A stretch of DNA of 64,000 nucleotides from Cupriavidus phytohabitans (GTDB lineage: Bacteria > Pseudomonadota > Gammaproteobacteria > Burkholderiales > Burkholderiaceae), in assembly GCF_000426345.1 (NCBI RefSeq), contig NZ_AUFE01000001.1:62001-126000 (forward strand), given 5' to 3'. Positions 33,842-42,205 of the stretch are shown here, piece by piece. The stretch's first letter is position 1, and each line of letters opens with the position of its first letter. Position numbers and translations under genes: made by a program. The notes under the pieces are model-generated. The model was given only the letters and a program-made list of their open reading frames with translations, had not been told where the DNA came from and searched no databases.

Positions 33842-35412
33842 CGGGCCTCCACATTGGATACCTGCCGTGGTGTCGCAGGAACACCGGCGCCGGCAGGCAC
33901 GGCCGGCCGCCCGGCTTCGTCGAACAGGTCGCCCCAGTTGGTGCGCTGCTGCATCTGCTGGCGCGTCGCCGGGTCCACCAGCGGCAACTCGCTGTGCCAG
34001 CCGCCGCCCAGCGCCTTGTACAGCGCGATCAGGTTGCTCACGGCGCTGCTGCGGTTGAGCACATAGGCGTCCTGCTGGGCCGCCAGTGCGCGCTGGGCGT
34101 CCAGCACGCGCTGGAAGTCGGAATAGCCCTCGCGGTAGAGCGAGTTGGCCAGCGACAGCGAGCGGTTGGCGGCGACGGTGCCTTCGCGCAGGATCTGTTC
34201 GCGTTCCAGCGACTTGAGCAGGCCGCTGGCGGCATCGTCCGCTTCGCGCGCGGCCTGCCGCACCGCGTCCTGGTAGGCCACGATCAGCTGCTGCAAACGC
34301 GCATCCTGCACCCGCACGTTGTTGCGGATGCGGCCATAGTCGAATACGTTCCAGCGCAGGCTTGGCCCGCCGACCAGCGCCAGCGTGTTGGGCGTGCCGG
34401 CCAGCGTGCCGGCGGACCAGACGATGCTGCCCAGCAGCGACAGCGACGGGTAGAGATCGGCCTCGGCCACGCCGATCAGCGCGGACTGCGCCGCGATCTG
34501 CAGCTCGGCGGCGCGCACATCCGGACGGCGCACCAGCAGGCTGGCCGGCACGTCCTGCACCACGGCGCGGTCGATCAGCGGGAGCGCCCCTTCCCGCTCC
34601 GCGAGGTCGGGCAGCTCCGGCAGCGCGCCGGGAGGGTGGCCCGCCAGCACCGCGAGCGCATTGCGCGTGCGCAGGATCTGGCCCTCGAACTCGGGAATGC
34701 TGCTGAGCGTGCCCAGGTACTGCGTCTTGGCTTGCTGCAGGTCGAGTTCGTCGGTCTCGCCGCTGCGGAACAGGCGTTCGGTGATTTCATAGCTGCGCTG
34801 CTGCAGCCGGGCATTGTCGCGGGCGATGCGCAGCCGCGCCTCGGCGGTGCGCAGCGCGAAGTAGGTTTCGGCCATCTGGGCGCGCAGCAGGACCAGCACA
34901 TCCTCGTGGTTGGCGCGGGCGGCAAAATACGCGGCATCGGCCGACACGATGGCGCGGCTGAAGCGCCCCCAGAAGTCCAGCTCCCAGCCGATGTCGAAGC
35001 CCGCGCTGAACTGCCAGAAGCGGCTGTTCTGCGGATTGCGCCCGCCGGCCTGGCGGGTGGAGGTGTACAGCGCATCGGTGCTCACCTGCTGCAGCTGCGG
35101 GTAGCGGCCGCTCTGGGCGATGCCGAGCTGCGCGCGCGCCTCCATCACGCGCAGGCCGGCGATGCGCAGTCCGGCGTTGTTGGCATCGGCCTCGGCGATC
35201 AGGCGCTCCAGCGTCGGGTCGCCGAATATCTGCCACCATTGCCGCAGGTCGGGGGCGGGGCGCTGCTCGGTGGCGGCCTGCAGCGCAGGGCTGTCCCATG
35301 TGGGCGTCCACGCCTCGCGCTGCGGCTGGAAGTCGGGCCCCACCCGCGCGCATGCGCCCAGGCACAGCACGCCGGCCAGCAGCATTCCGTTCGGCCGGTT
35401 GCGGACGGGCAT
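33838..35412 (-). CDS. RND/NodT-type outer-membrane efflux lipoprotein
   Basis: 524-residue outer-membrane factor. The signal peptide ends in the lipobox LGAC, so C21 is the lipidated residue. Two OEP repeats follow (WWQIFGDPTLERLIAEADANN and the second with RRPDVRAAELQIAAQSALIG). It forms the channel for the HlyD/FUSC system encoded downstream. It starts 16 bp after the AI-2E gene and overlaps the HlyD gene start. Confidence 0.92.
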   Translation of the reverse strand: MPVRNRPNGMLLAGVLCLGACARVGPDFQPQREAWTPTWDSPALQAATEQRPAPDLRQWWQIFGDPTLERLIAEADANNAGLRIAGLRVMEARAQLGIAQSGRYPQLQQVSTDALYTSTRQAGGRNPQNSRFWQFSAGFDIGWELDFWGRFSRAIVSADAAYFAARANHEDVLVLLRAQMAETYFALRTAEARLRIARDNARLQQRSYEITERLFRSGETDELDLQQAKTQYLGTLSSIPEFEGQILRTRNALAVLAGHPPGALPELPDLAEREGALPLIDRAVVQDVPASLLVRRPDVRAAELQIAAQSALIGVAEADLYPSLSLLGSIVWSAGTLAGTPNTLALVGGPSLRWNVFDYGRIRNNVRVQDARLQQLIVAYQDAVRQAAREADDAASGLLKSLEREQILREGTVAANRSLSLANSLYREGYSDFQRVLDAQRALAAQQDAYVLNRSSAVSNLIALYKALGGGWHSELPLVDPATRQQMQQRTNWGDLFDEAGRPAVPAGAGVPATPRQVSNVEAR

Positions 35413-35428
35413 GAGGCGAACGCCTGCA

Positions 35429-36550
35429 CTATTCCGCGGTCTGCTCGATCGATTCGTGCACCGGCTGGGCAGGCTGCGGTGGCGGCTGGTCTTCGACCCA
35501 CTGCCAGAACAGCCGGTAGGCCACGGCCAGCATCACGGGGCCGATAAACAGCCCGATGACGCCGCCTGTCACCATCCCGCCCAGCGCGCCGATCAGCACC
35601 ACCGGCATCGGCACGTCCACGCCGCGGCCGAGCATCAGCGGCTTGAGCACGTTGTCGGCCAGTCCGGCGATAAAGGTGTAGACGGCAAATACCACGGTCG
35701 CCCCGGTGGCACCCTCGGCGGCAAAGACAAGGATAATCACCGGGATAGTGATCAGCGTCGCGGGCAGCTGCATGATACCGAGCAGCAGCACCGCCAGCGC
35801 CAGCAGGCCGGCGCCGGGAATGCCCTTGATCACGAAGGCGACGCCGATCAGCAGCATCTGGATGAAGGCGATGCCCACGACGCCCTGCGCCACCGCGCGG
35901 ATAGTGGCGGTGCACAGGTCGGCCAGCCGGGGGCCGCGCTCCTGGCCAAACACGCGCGAGGCGATCTGCCTGGCGCTGCGCGTCCCTTCCTCGCCATAGG
36001 CCATGATGATGCCGGCGATGATCAGCGCGAACAGCAGGACCAGCAGGGCCACGCCGACGCCGGCGAGCTTGCCCAGCAGCGCCAGGCTGAAGCCCTTGAG
36101 TTGGGGCATCAGCTTTTCCATCACCGCGGCCATGTCGGTGGAGGCCTGCAGCCAGAAGTCGTATAGCCGCTCCCCGACGAATGGCCAGGCGGCGACCGAC
36201 TCCGCCGGCATCGGGATATGCACGCGGTCGTCCCTGACCATGGCGATGGCGTTCTCCACGGACTCGACCAGGGCGTTGCCCAGCAGGTAGGTCGGCACCA
36301 GGATGATGGCGAGGACCAGCACCACGATCAGCGTGGCGACGCGCCCGTCATGGCCGCCCAGCCGCGCGCGCAGCCTGACCTGCAGCGGGTACATGGTGAC
36401 CGCCAGGATCACCGACCACAGCAGCAGGTCGACGAACGGGTGGAAGATCTGGAAGCAGAAAACCGCCAGGACGGCGATCAGCCCGGCGCGGATCAGGACG
36501 TCAAGCAAGCCGCGGGACAGCGCCTTCTCGGATATGGGCGTAGGCAACAT
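35429..36550 (-). CDS. AI-2E family transporter
   Basis: 373-residue inner-membrane protein with about eight segments; the family core is the middle region with GVVGIAFIQMLLIGVAFVI and LPATLITIPVIILVF. Members transport AI-2 or small molecules, or act as antiporters. It is the first gene of the efflux operon (AI-2E, outer-membrane factor, HlyD, FUSC), an association that is not standard. Start at 36550; no strong ribosome site is decisive. Confidence 0.87.
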   Translation of the reverse strand: MLPTPISEKALSRGLLDVLIRAGLIAVLAVFCFQIFHPFVDLLLWSVILAVTMYPLQVRLRARLGGHDGRVATLIVVLVLAIILVPTYLLGNALVESVENAIAMVRDDRVHIPMPAESVAAWPFVGERLYDFWLQASTDMAAVMEKLMPQLKGFSLALLGKLAGVGVALLVLLFALIIAGIIMAYGEEGTRSARQIASRVFGQERGPRLADLCTATIRAVAQGVVGIAFIQMLLIGVAFVIKGIPGAGLLALAVLLLGIMQLPATLITIPVIILVFAAEGATGATVVFAVYTFIAGLADNVLKPLMLGRGVDVPMPVVLIGALGGMVTGGVIGLFIGPVMLAVAYRLFWQWVEDQPPPQPAQPVHESIEQTAE

Positions 36551-36705
36551 CGATCGACTCCCCCGGGTGCAAGCCGCAAAGGTTCACATCGGTACGCCAG
36601 CCTTGTACTCAGCGCCGGCCGCAATCCAGTCTAGGCGAGCCAGGGGGCTCGGGCAACCTTTTCGTCACCCGGACCACAGGCGTGCCCGCCCGGGCACGCA
36701 CGGGC

Positions 36706-37146
36706 TTACGGTTGTCCGGGCTTGCGCAGCATCTTCTCGACCTCGCCGGCGTGCAGTTCCTCCAGCTGGATCGACTCGCGCGCATATTCTTCCAGCGCCA
36801 CCGAGCGGCCCTCGACCAGGGCCAGCAGCTGGCGGTACAGCTCCAGCGCCTGCCGCTCGGTCGCCAGCGATTCGCGCAGGATGGTGCCGATGTCGGTGGT
36901 GTGGCTGTCCAGCAGCGCGGCGATGCCGAGCGAGGGATACGCGCCCAGGGTGGTGATCCACTCCCCGGCCTGCTGCGCATGGAGCAACGATTCGCTGGCC
37001 TGTTCGCGCAGCCAGGACACCACGGGGATGCGGCCGAAGCCGAACACCAGGAAAGAATAGTGCGTATAGCGCACGACCCCGGCGAGTTCGGCTTCCAGTA
37101 TCTGGTTCAGCACCCCGACGACCTTGTCTTTCTCGATTTCCGCCAT
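36706..37146 (-). CDS. Ferritin-like protein, bacterioferritin relative without the haem methionine
   Basis: 146-residue four-helix ferritin-like protein. Ferroxidase-type residues are visible: E20 in LEAELAGVVRY, Y27, H56, a helix-3 Glu in ATERQALELY, and EELHAGE in helix 4. Aligned by eye with classical Bfr, the haem-ligating Met (about position 54) is Leu and the Glu before it is Ser. It may therefore store or oxidise iron without haem, or have another role. Start at 37146; the long upstream reading is not protein-like. It is divergent from the cyclase-FHA gene. Confidence 0.8.
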   Translation of the reverse strand: MAEIEKDKVVGVLNQILEAELAGVVRYTHYSFLVFGFGRIPVVSWLREQASESLLHAQQAGEWITTLGAYPSLGIAALLDSHTTDIGTILRESLATERQALELYRQLLALVEGRSVALEEYARESIQLEELHAGEVEKMLRKPGQP

Positions 37147-37346
37147 GGCATCTTCCTCACGGGTTGCAGGGACAAAAGCAGGCTGATTCATTCTAGTCGG
37201 CGCCGCGCCACACCTGAGCGTTCGCGCCTGGCGGCAAACGCGTGCGGGGCAGCAATCCGGCATTGGAATTCCTATCATGCAGACGTGGCGCGCGCCTGAG
37301 GTAGCCGGGCGCGGCCCGCCCCGGAAAACTGACAACATCGCCGGTG

Positions 37347-38258
37347 ATGCAAAAGGATCCAGGTTCGCCAGCCGACCAATGCGACGGCGCCGTGATGTTC
37401 GCGGACATCTGCGACAGCACGCGGCTCTATGACAAGGCCGGCGACGCGGTGGCACTCGCCGCGATCCGCCATTGCCTGGGGCTGATGAAGACGCGCGCCG
37501 CGCTGGCGCAGGGGCGCGTGGTCAAGACCATCGGCGACGAGATCATGGTGCTGTTCCCCGCCGCCGACCAGGCGATGCAGGCGGCACTCGACATGCAGGA
37601 AGGCGTGGCCGGGCTGGCGCCGATCGCCGGCATTGCCCTGTCAATCCATATCGGCTTCCACCATGGCCCGATCCTGTCGGACGAAGGCGGCGACGTGTTC
37701 GGCGACACGGTCAACCTGGCCGCGCGGCTGGTCAAGCTGGCCTCGCGCGGGCAGATCATCACCAGCAAGCATGCCGTCGAGCAGCTGTCGGCACCGCTGC
37801 GGCAGATGACGCGAGCGCTGTATCCGATCCAGGTGCGCGGCAAGCACCAGCTGGTGGAGCTGTACGAGGGGATCTGGCAGCAGAACACCGAGCTGACCCT
37901 GGTCGCCCCGATGGACGTCGCCGTGCGCCGCTCGCTGTTCCTGTCGCTGCGCTACCGCGACACCCTGTTCGAGATGGACGCCACCTCGGCGCCGCTGACC
38001 ATCGGCCGCGACTCCACCATGAGCATCGTCATCCTGGACCGGCAGGTGTCGCGCTTCCAGGCCACCGTCGAGCCGCGCGGCGGCCGCTTCGTGCTGATCG
38101 ACCGCAGCTCCAACGGCACCCACGTCCGCATCGACGGCGAAGACAGCCTGATGCTGCGCCGTGACGAGATCACGCTGCGGGGCCACGGCTGGATCACGTT
38201 CTCGCCGCCCGGGGACGCCCACCAGGAGGCGATCGAGTTCTTTGTCGAAGAAGACTGA
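37347..38258 (+). CDS. Class III nucleotide cyclase fused to an FHA domain
   Basis: 303-residue protein. The cyclase domain occupies about residues 15-180: metal aspartates D20 in MFADICDST and D64 in KTIGDEIMVLF, and DVFGDTVNLAARL. The FHA domain runs from about 212 to 290 (PLTIGRDSTMSI, QVSRFQATVE, SSNGTHV) and would bind phosphothreonine. It should make cAMP in response to a protein-phosphorylation signal. An alternative GTG start lies one codon upstream (37344). Monocistronic and divergent from the ferritin-like gene. Confidence 0.87.
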   Translation: MQKDPGSPADQCDGAVMFADICDSTRLYDKAGDAVALAAIRHCLGLMKTRAALAQGRVVKTIGDEIMVLFPAADQAMQAALDMQEGVAGLAPIAGIALSIHIGFHHGPILSDEGGDVFGDTVNLAARLVKLASRGQIITSKHAVEQLSAPLRQMTRALYPIQVRGKHQLVELYEGIWQQNTELTLVAPMDVAVRRSLFLSLRYRDTLFEMDATSAPLTIGRDSTMSIVILDRQVSRFQATVEPRGGRFVLIDRSSNGTHVRIDGEDSLMLRRDEITLRGHGWITFSPPGDAHQEAIEFFVEED

Positions 38259-38335
38259 GGCGGTCACCGCACAGCTGCAGGATAGCGTGGAAATTCTCCT
38301 TGACTTCAGCTGTTCCATATCCCATCATGCTTTCC

Positions 38336-38347
38336 ATCGCATGCGAT
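38336..38347. promoter_or_regulatory. OhrR-like operator, site 1
   Basis: Perfect 12-bp palindrome ATCGCATGCGAT; flanking TTTC and GAAA arms (38331-38334 and 38349-38352) extend it to about 22 bp with one mismatch. It lies 112 bp upstream of ohr and shares the ATCGCAT half with the stronger site at 38400-38424. Confidence 0.5.
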
Positions 38348-38399
38348 TGAAACGCTTGCGACAGATCAGCGGAAGCTGATTGTTTTTTGCCTATATATA

Positions 38400-38424
38400 T
38401 CGTATGCGATGCAATCGCATACGA
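38400..38424. promoter_or_regulatory. OhrR operator, main site upstream of ohr
   Basis: Perfect 11-bp arms TCGTATGCGAT (38400-38410) and ATCGCATACGA (38414-38424), spacer GCA, 35 bp before the ohr start. The arrangement fits a MarR-family OhrR operator overlapping the ohr promoter. Binding is inferred from the adjacent ohrR gene. Confidence 0.8.
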
Positions 38425-38458
38425 TTATGAAGGCCAACCCACCGAGAGGAACCCCACC

Positions 38459-38914
38459 ATGAGCAAGATCGCCAAAGTCCTGGCCAGCGGCAAGACCTAC
38501 ACCACATTCAGCGCCGCCGGCAACACGCCCCGCGGACATGACGGCACCGTCGACATGCGGCTGTCGTCGCCCGGCACCGAGGCCAACCCGACCCATGTCT
38601 TCGATGGCAGCGACGCGCATCCCACCGCCGAGCGGCTGTTCGCCGGTGCGTGGTCGGCGTGCTACATCAGCGCGGTGGCACTTGCGGCCAAGACGCACAA
38701 GCTGACGCTGCCCTCGGACCTTGCCGTCGAGATCGAGGTTGACCTGGGCCAGACCGGCCGCGAGTACCTGCTGCAGGCCCGCCTGAACGTGCGCATGCCT
38801 GGCGTGCCGCACGACGTGGCGACGGCGGTGGCCCATGCCGCCGATGAAATCTGCCCGTACTCCAAGGCCACGCGCGGCAACATCGACGTGGCGATCAACG
38901 TCATCACCGGCTGA
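38459..38914 (+). CDS. ohr: Organic hydroperoxide resistance protein
   Basis: 151-residue OsmC/Ohr family thiol peroxidase. The two redox cysteines are C68 (GAWSACYISAV) and C132 (DEICPYSKATRGNIDV), spaced as in Ohr; the Ohr-type ending NIDVAINV is present. It reduces organic hydroperoxides using lipoylated proteins as reductant. Start at 38459, preceded by GAGAGGA; the upstream reading frame runs through the operator and is not coding. It is followed by its repressor ohrR. Confidence 0.95.
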   Translation: MSKIAKVLASGKTYTTFSAAGNTPRGHDGTVDMRLSSPGTEANPTHVFDGSDAHPTAERLFAGAWSACYISAVALAAKTHKLTLPSDLAVEIEVDLGQTGREYLLQARLNVRMPGVPHDVATAVAHAADEICPYSKATRGNIDVAINVITG

Positions 38915-38959
38915 CGCAGGCGCCCATGGGTCCGAGCCGGTTATCGCATCCCCGATACA

Positions 38960-38970
38960 ATCGCATACGA
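38960..38970. promoter_or_regulatory. OhrR half-site upstream of ohrR
   Basis: ATCGCATACGA matches the right arm of the main ohr site exactly; the left arm (38946-38956) matches only about 6 of 11 positions. It lies in front of the ohrR start (39016) and may serve autoregulation with lower affinity. Confidence 0.6.
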
Positions 38971-39015
38971 CCTATAATTTCCCGCAGCGTCACATCCAGA
39001 CACGGGAGCCAGACC

Positions 39016-39477
39016 ATGAAAGCCACCGACAAGGCCGCTGCCGCGGACCCCAAGCTGTCCGATTTCCTCTGCTTCGCCGTCTATTCCGCCAACCTGGCGT
39101 TCGGCAAGGCGTACAAGCCCGTCCTCGAACAGCTGGGCCTGACCTACACGCAATACATCACCATCGTGGCGTTGTGGGAGGAAGACAACCAGACCGTGGG
39201 CAGCCTGGGCGAAAAGCTCTTCCTGGAATCGAACACGCTGACGCCGATCCTGAAGAAGCTGGAAGCCATGGGCTACGTCGAGCGGCAGCGCGATCCCGAG
39301 GACGAGCGCCAGGTGCGGGTCAGCCTGACCCGCAACGGGCGGCGCCTGCGCGAAAAGCGCCTCGAAGGCAGCCTGGCGGGCGCCACCGGCCTGGCGCCGG
39401 ACGAGTTCGCACGCCTGCAGAAGGCGGTGGCGACGCTGCGCAACAACCTGATCCGGTCGGTCAGGTCCGGCGACTGA
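39016..39477 (+). CDS. ohrR: MarR-family organic peroxide sensor
   Basis: 153-residue winged-helix repressor. The peroxide-sensing cysteine is C19 in DFLCFAVYSANLAF, the canonical N-terminal position, and I see no second Cys, so this is a one-Cys OhrR like that of Bacillus rather than a two-Cys type. The DNA-binding helix is SNTLTPILKKLEAMGYVERQR. ATG at 39016 has GGGAG upstream. It lies 101 bp after ohr with its own operator half-site. Confidence 0.93.
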   Translation: MKATDKAAAADPKLSDFLCFAVYSANLAFGKAYKPVLEQLGLTYTQYITIVALWEEDNQTVGSLGEKLFLESNTLTPILKKLEAMGYVERQRDPEDERQVRVSLTRNGRRLREKRLEGSLAGATGLAPDEFARLQKAVATLRNNLIRSVRSGD

Positions 39478-39516
39478 AAATGCGCCGGCGACCGCCCTGC
39501 TTTGCGAGCTACTGAC

Positions 39517-39768
39517 ATGAACCACGCATCCACCCCGTACATCCCGATCAGCTGCGAATTCCACGATCGGCTCGAAGCGCTGGCCACCGTGCGCCGGCCC
39601 GCCGTGATCCGTTATCGCGACCATGATGGCGCTGCGCAACAAGTGACGGCCACGATCACCGATATCTTCAGCCGCGAGCGGGCGGAGTTTGTCTCGCTCA
39701 GCTCGGGCGAGGCGCTGCGGCTTGACCAGCTCGTCGAGGTCAACGGCGACAAGCTCAGCGACGACTGA
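39517..39768 (+). CDS. rof: Rho-binding antiterminator (Rof/YaeO family)
   Basis: 83-residue protein resembling E. coli Rof, which binds Rho and blocks its RNA loading. YIPISCEFHDRLEALATVRR at the N-terminus and the later EALRLDQLVEVNG correspond to conserved parts of the family. It lies 39 bp downstream of ohrR and 105 bp before an MFS gene. Start at 39517; an in-frame start five codons earlier is possible. Assignment is by pattern and moderate similarity only. Confidence 0.72.
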   Translation: MNHASTPYIPISCEFHDRLEALATVRRPAVIRYRDHDGAAQQVTATITDIFSRERAEFVSLSSGEALRLDQLVEVNGDKLSDD

Positions 39769-39776
39769 GCCCCTCC

Positions 39777-39823
39777 CCCGGCTTTACTCCCGGCATTACG
39801 CCCGGCATTACTCCCGGCTTTAC
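39777..39823. repeat. Four 12-bp direct repeats
   Basis: The unit CCCGGCWTTAC plus one variable base occurs at 39777, 39789, 39801 and 39813 with an exact 12-bp period; units 1 and 4 have TTT, units 2 and 3 have ATT. It fills the gap between the Rof-like gene and the MFS gene, and is C-rich with few Gs. Confidence 0.7.
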
Positions 39824-39873
39824 CCCGTCCTTGCCCTATCCTTCCAAGGAAAACACCGGGCAAGGTGGGCCGC

Positions 39874-41070
39874 ATGCGCGCATTGATCTTCTGCTCCGTG
39901 CAGTTCCTGCTGGCGGTCACGTGGACCCTCTACGTCGCGTTCCTGCCGCAGCTGGCCACACAGGCCGGCATCCCGCGCGCGCACGTGGCGTGGATCCTGG
40001 TGATGGACCAGGTGATCTTCGTCGCCATGGACCTGGCGCTGGGCATCGCCGCCGACCGTGTCGCCAACGGCATGCGCCGGCTCGGCGGCTGGATCCTGGC
40101 GCTGTCGGTGGTTTCCGCGCTGGCGTTCGTGCTGCTGCCTTCGGCTTCCTCGCCTGTGCTGCTGCTTGCCCTGACCGCGTTATGGGCCGCCACCTCTTCG
40201 GCCTTGCGCGCGCCGCCCATGGTCATCATCGCGCGGCGGCTGCAGGGATCGGCTTCGTCCTTCCTCGTGTTAGCGTCGCTGCTCGGCATCGGCCTGGCCG
40301 GCGCGGTCGCACCAGTGCTGACGGCGCGGCTGCGCGAGGCTTCGCCGCTGATCCCCTTCGCCGCGGCCAGTGCGGCGCTGGTGCTGGCCGTGGCCGCCCT
40401 GCGCTGGGTTGAACTGCCGCCGGCAAGCCAGCGTGCCGACGCGGCGCCGACTGCCAGCGCCGGCCCGCGGCGCCTGTGGCTGCTGTTCGCGGCGGTCTGG
40501 CTGCTCGCGCTGGGCTTCCAGGTCCACACCGCGATCAATTCGGGGCCGGCCTACCTGCGCTTCGTTGCCAGCGCCGAGCTGGTGCGGGTGATGCCGGCGT
40601 TCTGGATCGGCTTCGCCCTGTGCGTGCTGCTGCCCGAGACGCCATGGCTGCGGCGCTTTCCTGCCTGCGTGCTGCTGCTCGCCGCATCGGTGCTGGGCAC
40701 GCTGGCTTTGTCCGGCTTCATTGGCGCCGCTTCGCTGCAGGCGGTGCTGGCCGCGCAATGCCTGGCCGGCGGCATGTGGGGCATCATGTTCGGCGCGGCG
40801 GCCAATGCCGCGCTCGATGCCGGGCATGTGGGCCGCGAAGGCAGGCTTGCCGGGCTGGTGTTTGCCGTGCTTGCCATGGCCGCTTTCCTGCGCATCGCCA
40901 TGGTGGCGTCCGGCGCCGCCAGGGGCGCGATGCTGGCCAGCCTGATGCCGTGGGTGCCGGCGCTCGCATGGAGCGCGGGCGCGCTGCTGCTGGCGTTCTT
41001 CGTCACGGCAAACCTGCCCTATCTCGCCGCCCGCACTCGCAACTTGCGCCAGCAGGCACGCTCCGGCTAG
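39874..41070 (+). CDS. MFS transporter
   Basis: 398-residue membrane protein with about 12 hydrophobic segments and a drug/metabolite-type MFS layout (IAADRVANGMRRLGGWILAL between segments 2 and 3). The ATG at 39874 (a GTG at 39865 is the alternative) follows the 12-bp repeat array. No substrate can be named. Downstream it converges on the LysR gene at 41199. Confidence 0.82.
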   Translation: MRALIFCSVQFLLAVTWTLYVAFLPQLATQAGIPRAHVAWILVMDQVIFVAMDLALGIAADRVANGMRRLGGWILALSVVSALAFVLLPSASSPVLLLALTALWAATSSALRAPPMVIIARRLQGSASSFLVLASLLGIGLAGAVAPVLTARLREASPLIPFAAASAALVLAVAALRWVELPPASQRADAAPTASAGPRRLWLLFAAVWLLALGFQVHTAINSGPAYLRFVASAELVRVMPAFWIGFALCVLLPETPWLRRFPACVLLLAASVLGTLALSGFIGAASLQAVLAAQCLAGGMWGIMFGAAANAALDAGHVGREGRLAGLVFAVLAMAAFLRIAMVASGAARGAMLASLMPWVPALAWSAGALLLAFFVTANLPYLAARTRNLRQQARSG

Positions 41071-41198
41071 CGTGGCCGGCGACCGTTCACGGGCGCCATG
41101 GCAGTTCGACCACATGGCCGCGCAGCAAGCGGCCCGGGGCGGACTGGCAGCAAGGCCACCGGCGTGCCGCCGCAGCAAGGCCCCGATCGACGCCGCGG

Positions 41199-42101
41199 CT
41201 ATGCCCCTTCCGCGTAGCCTCGCAGCCCGGCCACCAGCGCGGCAAAGGTCACCGCGCAGCGCGCACTGCCGCGCAAGTCCTCATGCATCGCCACCCAGGT
41301 ATCCATCGCCACGGAAAACTCGCTGCGCAACACCCTGGCCAGCCGCGGGTCGCGCGCCGCCAGCGCGGTCTGGCACACGCCGATGCCGAAGCCGGCGCGG
41401 ATCGCGCCCAGTTGCGCCAGGTCGCTGTCGGCGCGAAAGGCCGGGCGCTGGCGCGACAAAGCCGGAAAGCGCTCCAGCAAGCGGCGGATGAACGGCGTCT
41501 CCCGGTCGAAGCCGATTACGGCAAACCCGGCCAGTTCCTCCAGCGACTGCGGCGCCCCGTGCACGGCCAGGTAGCGCTCATGCGCATGCAGCCCCAGTTC
41601 GATGCCGCCGACACGCTGGGCCACCAGCGCGTCCTGCTCCGGCCGGAACATCCGCACGGCGATATCGGCTTCACGATGCAGCAGGTCGTCGACGCGATTC
41701 GACAGCACCAGCTCGATCTCCAGCGCCGGGTGGGCTTCGCGCAGTGCCGCGAGGATCGGCGGCAGGACTTCGACGCCGACGATTTCGCTCGCAGACAGCC
41801 GCACCGTGCCGCGCACGCCGTCGCCATGCCCGCTGGCGGCGCGCCGCATGGCCGCGGCCGTGGCGGCGAGTCCGGCGGCATAGGGCCGCAGTGTGTGCGC
41901 GGCGTCGGTGGGGGCGAAGCCGTCGAAGGAGCGCGTGAAGAGCTTGAGACCCAGCGCGGCCTCAAGACTGTCGATATGACGGCCGACGGTCGGCTGCGTC
42001 AGCCCCATCGCGCGCCCGGCGGCCGACAGCGAGCCGGTTTCCAGCACGTGGAGGAAGGTGCGGTACCACTCCCAGTTCGGTTCGCCGGCCATGCTATGCA
42101 T
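41199..42101 (-). CDS. LysR-type regulator
   Basis: 300-residue regulator: EWYRTFLHVLETGSLSAAGRAM and TQPTVGRHIDSLEAALGLKLF form the HTH domain (about 11-67); the effector domain follows. It is divergent from the NAD-dependent epimerase-like gene and separated by an AT-rich region (42102-42205). Met4 (42092) is an alternative start. It probably controls that gene and itself. Confidence 0.88.
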   Translation of the reverse strand: MHSMAGEPNWEWYRTFLHVLETGSLSAAGRAMGLTQPTVGRHIDSLEAALGLKLFTRSFDGFAPTDAAHTLRPYAAGLAATAAAMRRAASGHGDGVRGTVRLSASEIVGVEVLPPILAALREAHPALEIELVLSNRVDDLLHREADIAVRMFRPEQDALVAQRVGGIELGLHAHERYLAVHGAPQSLEELAGFAVIGFDRETPFIRRLLERFPALSRQRPAFRADSDLAQLGAIRAGFGIGVCQTALAARDPRLARVLRSEFSVAMDTWVAMHEDLRGSARCAVTFAALVAGLRGYAEGA

Positions 42102-42205
42102 TTTTGTTTAGCCACCAGCCGATTATAGGTAATTTTATTTTTGCTCAGATCACCGCAAACTGGCCTGCATCAGACCACGGCAGTACCCATGCAAAGGAGA
42201 ATCCC

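Noticed and set aside
39016..39477. General MarR regulator instead of OhrR
   Set aside because: The N-terminal sensing cysteine at residue 19, the adjacent ohr and the shared operators make OhrR much more likely.
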